64,000 nt of DNA, from contig OZ244059.1 of NCBI GenBank assembly GCA_965215385.1, positions 2,480,001-2,544,000 on the forward strand, read 5' to 3'. Positions 62,813 to 64,000 of the stretch are shown here, piece after piece. Source of the DNA: JAPORY01 sp965215385 (GTDB taxonomy: Bacteria > Pseudomonadota > Alphaproteobacteria > Rhodobacterales > Rhodobacteraceae). Each line of letters begins with the position of its first letter. Position 1 is the first letter of the stretch. Under the pieces are notes generated by a model, which saw nothing but the letters and a program-made list of their open reading frames with translations, was not told the DNA's origin and ran no database searches. The translations under genes and the position numbers were made by a program.

Positions 62813-63754
62813 TTATGTGAAGGTCCAATGGGTTCGGCGAGGAACGCGGATCGCCAGCATTGGTTTTAGGAGCGGGTTGCGGTACCGCCGGAGGTCAAGG
62901 GTCTCATGCACACCCACGGTGTCCTCGCCATCAAGTTGGGTTTGAATCGCTGATCGGCAGTAAAAGGGCGTATCAAGCATGGCTTTGACTTGCCGTGGCG
63001 TGAAGCCAGGGTCCGCAGGTGCCAGCCGTGCAACCCCCCATCGACTTCGTGGTAGGGAAGTGGGTGCTGGGGCCACAAGTTCGCGAACCTTGCCGTCGGT
63101 ATCAAAGGCAAGTGCTGTTGTCAGTTCGCTGCCGTCGAGTCGGTTGGCACTATAGAAGCACTGTGCGCCGTTCCGCAAAGGGAAGCGGCCCCAAGTCCAA
63201 TAGTCAAAGTCATGCTCAAGCGGTCGGGTACCAAAATTGGCATCAAAGTACCCATGCCCCTGCCAACGCCAACCAGGCCGGTTAAGATCGACAGAAATTT
63301 TGGCCGTCGGGGCGAAGGGTCGCCAAATGTGGCTATCGTCCGGAAGTAAAGGCACTTCTATTGTCGTGATTGCCGTCGGGGCAAGTCGAATTTGCCCGTG
63401 AATTCGATTGACGAGTGGCAAGGAAGAAATTTCATTGACATCAATGATCAGTTGCGAGTTCGTCCAACGCATCTTGGAGGGGCCAATTTCCAAGCGTGAG
63501 GCGGTTCGGCGCAACGCTGCTGCGCCACGGTCTGTCATAGTGAACCGGCCGCCCTGCCCGTAGGTTGCTACATTGATGCAGACGTGATTGCTAGGATTGC
63601 TTCGCCCCGACCAATGATACCAAGGCGAAAACACCGAACCGATGAAGCCGATTACCGAGACCGCGCGCGTGCCGTCGTGACTGAGCCCGTCAATATACCA
63701 CCAAGCATAACCGGTTGGGCTTACCTTTACGCGGAAATTTGGTCGTTCACGATC
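62813..63754 (-). CDS. crtC: carotenoid 1,2-hydratase (hydroxyneurosporene synthase), start uncertain
   Basis: The conserved body is plain: TGYAWWYIDGLSHDG, IGFIGSVFSPWYHWSGRSNP, NHVCINVATYGQGGRFTMTD, WQGHGYFDANFGTRPLEHDF and DYWTWGRFPL. CrtC adds water to the C1,2 double bond of neurosporene or lycopene derivatives, an early step to spheroidene or spirilloxanthin. The first ATG in frame (63634) falls inside the conserved N terminus. The homologous part begins near 63754, yet I find no ATG, GTG or TTG in frame there, only rare ATT codons further up. I therefore give the limit of homology, not a proven start. It overlaps the end of crtD, as in photosynthesis gene clusters. Confidence 0.85.
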   Translation of the reverse strand, partial: DRERPNFRVKVSPTGYAWWYIDGLSHDGTRAVSVIGFIGSVFSPWYHWSGRSNPSNHVCINVATYGQGGRFTMTDRGAAALRRTASRLEIGPSKMRWTNSQLIIDVNEISSLPLVNRIHGQIRLAPTAITTIEVPLLPDDSHIWRPFAPTAKISVDLNRPGWRWQGHGYFDANFGTRPLEHDFDYWTWGRFPLRNGAQCFYSANRLDGSELTTALAFDTDGKVRELVAPAPTSLPRSRWGVARLAPADPGFTPRQVKAMLDTPFYCRSAIQTQLDGEDTVGVHETLDLRRYRNPLLKPMLAIRVPRRTHWTFT

Positions 63755-64000
63755 GCTTCGGCCGCATGCATCCCGGAAAGTGCTACCATAGGCAATCCCG
63801 CCCCCGGATGGGTGCCACCGCCGGCCAGATACAGTCCCGCTAGTTTGGTTTTTGCTCTCGGTCGCTTGAGTGCCGCCAACATCCCGTGCGGGCTCTGACC
63901 GTAGAGCGCTCCGAAAGACTCCGGGAAGAGATCGTGAAAGTCTTGTGGAGTTGTTAGATCCCGCAATGTTGGCAGTGGGGAAAAAGTCACACCAAAGTTG
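63727..64000 (-). CDS. crtD: C-terminal end of a CrtD/CrtI-type carotenoid desaturase (5' part outside window)
   Basis: Ninety codons are visible. TTPQDFHDLFPESFGALYGQ and KTKLAGLYLAGGGTHPGAGL, then PMVALSGMHAAEAIVNDQ, match the FAD-binding C terminus of phytoene-desaturase-like enzymes. I favour CrtD (hydroxyneurosporene/methoxyneurosporene 3,4-desaturase) because it lies directly before crtC, the usual order. The stop codon at 63727-63729 lies inside the conserved start of crtC. Confidence 0.8.
   Translation of the reverse strand, partial: NFGVTFSPLPTLRDLTTPQDFHDLFPESFGALYGQSPHGMLAALKRPRAKTKLAGLYLAGGGTHPGAGLPMVALSGMHAAEAIVNDQISA

Noticed and set aside
1..64000. CRISPR array
   Set aside because: I saw no set of regularly spaced short direct repeats; the only strong repeat is the 1.6 kb IS30 duplication.

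Overview
The window suggests an alphaproteobacterium, probably with carotenoid-based phototrophy. Three things point there. The ybeY-corC-lnt-metK-trmB neighbourhood follows phoH and once followed miaB. The glutamate-cysteine ligase is of the plant/alphaproteobacterial type. A complete ccoNOQP-ccoGHIS (fixNOQP-fixGHIS) set sits behind a good FNR/FixK box. At the right edge are crtC and the end of crtD, enzymes of the spheroidene/spirilloxanthin pathway that usually lie in photosynthesis gene clusters. hemF, hemC and hemE are also present, scattered. Base composition looks mixed, near 50% GC by eye, and there are many decayed genes and insertion sequences, so the genome looks rich in mobile DNA and partly eroding.

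Layout. 1-5.6 kb: end of a PreA-like iron-sulfur protein with a cupin gene, then on the minus strand a TRAP transporter (dctP, dctQ, dctM types) feeding a frameshifted sarcosine/N-methyl-amino-acid oxidase-like flavoprotein. 5.9-10.4 kb, minus strand: glutathione synthesis (gshA), a wrecked FecCD-type permease, pterin dehydratase, a COG3146-like acyltransferase and a Rid-family protein. 10.6-23.9 kb: miaB, then an 8 kb island (two direct copies of an IS30-family unit flanking broken exported-protein genes), then phoH-ybeY-corC-lnt-metK. 24.1-25.0 kb: a two-gene unit, Panacea/DUF4065 protein plus small membrane protein, lying between metK and trmB. 25.7-28.4 kb: trmB, aroA, cmk.

28.5-36.6 kb: FNR box, cbb3 cytochrome oxidase subunits and all four assembly/maturation genes, including a 52-residue ccoS. 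36.7-46.1 kb: a SPOR-tailed D,D-carboxypeptidase, an AAA-ATPase-like pseudogene, clpS, an SDR protein lacking the usual catalytic lysine, hemF, an IS1634-type transposase, hemC and a PD-(D/E)XK-like orphan. 46.5-51.3 kb: an exported protein with a 12-base C tract in its signal-peptide codons, followed by remains of several IS4-type transposases and a DUF4338 (DruA-like) gene. 51.6-57.1 kb: hemE, a tRNA-Met and an RND efflux pair. 57.5-64 kb: an orphan AAA ATPase, a Tat-exported gluconate-dehydrogenase-like pair, a glyoxalase-family protein, a ribbon-helix-helix protein, crtC and crtD.

The core genes look intact. Most of what is unusual lies in the accessory islands: the IS30 composite, the PanA-type pair, the C-tract exported protein next to the transposon remains, and the crtD/crtC junction where crtC lacks a normal start codon.
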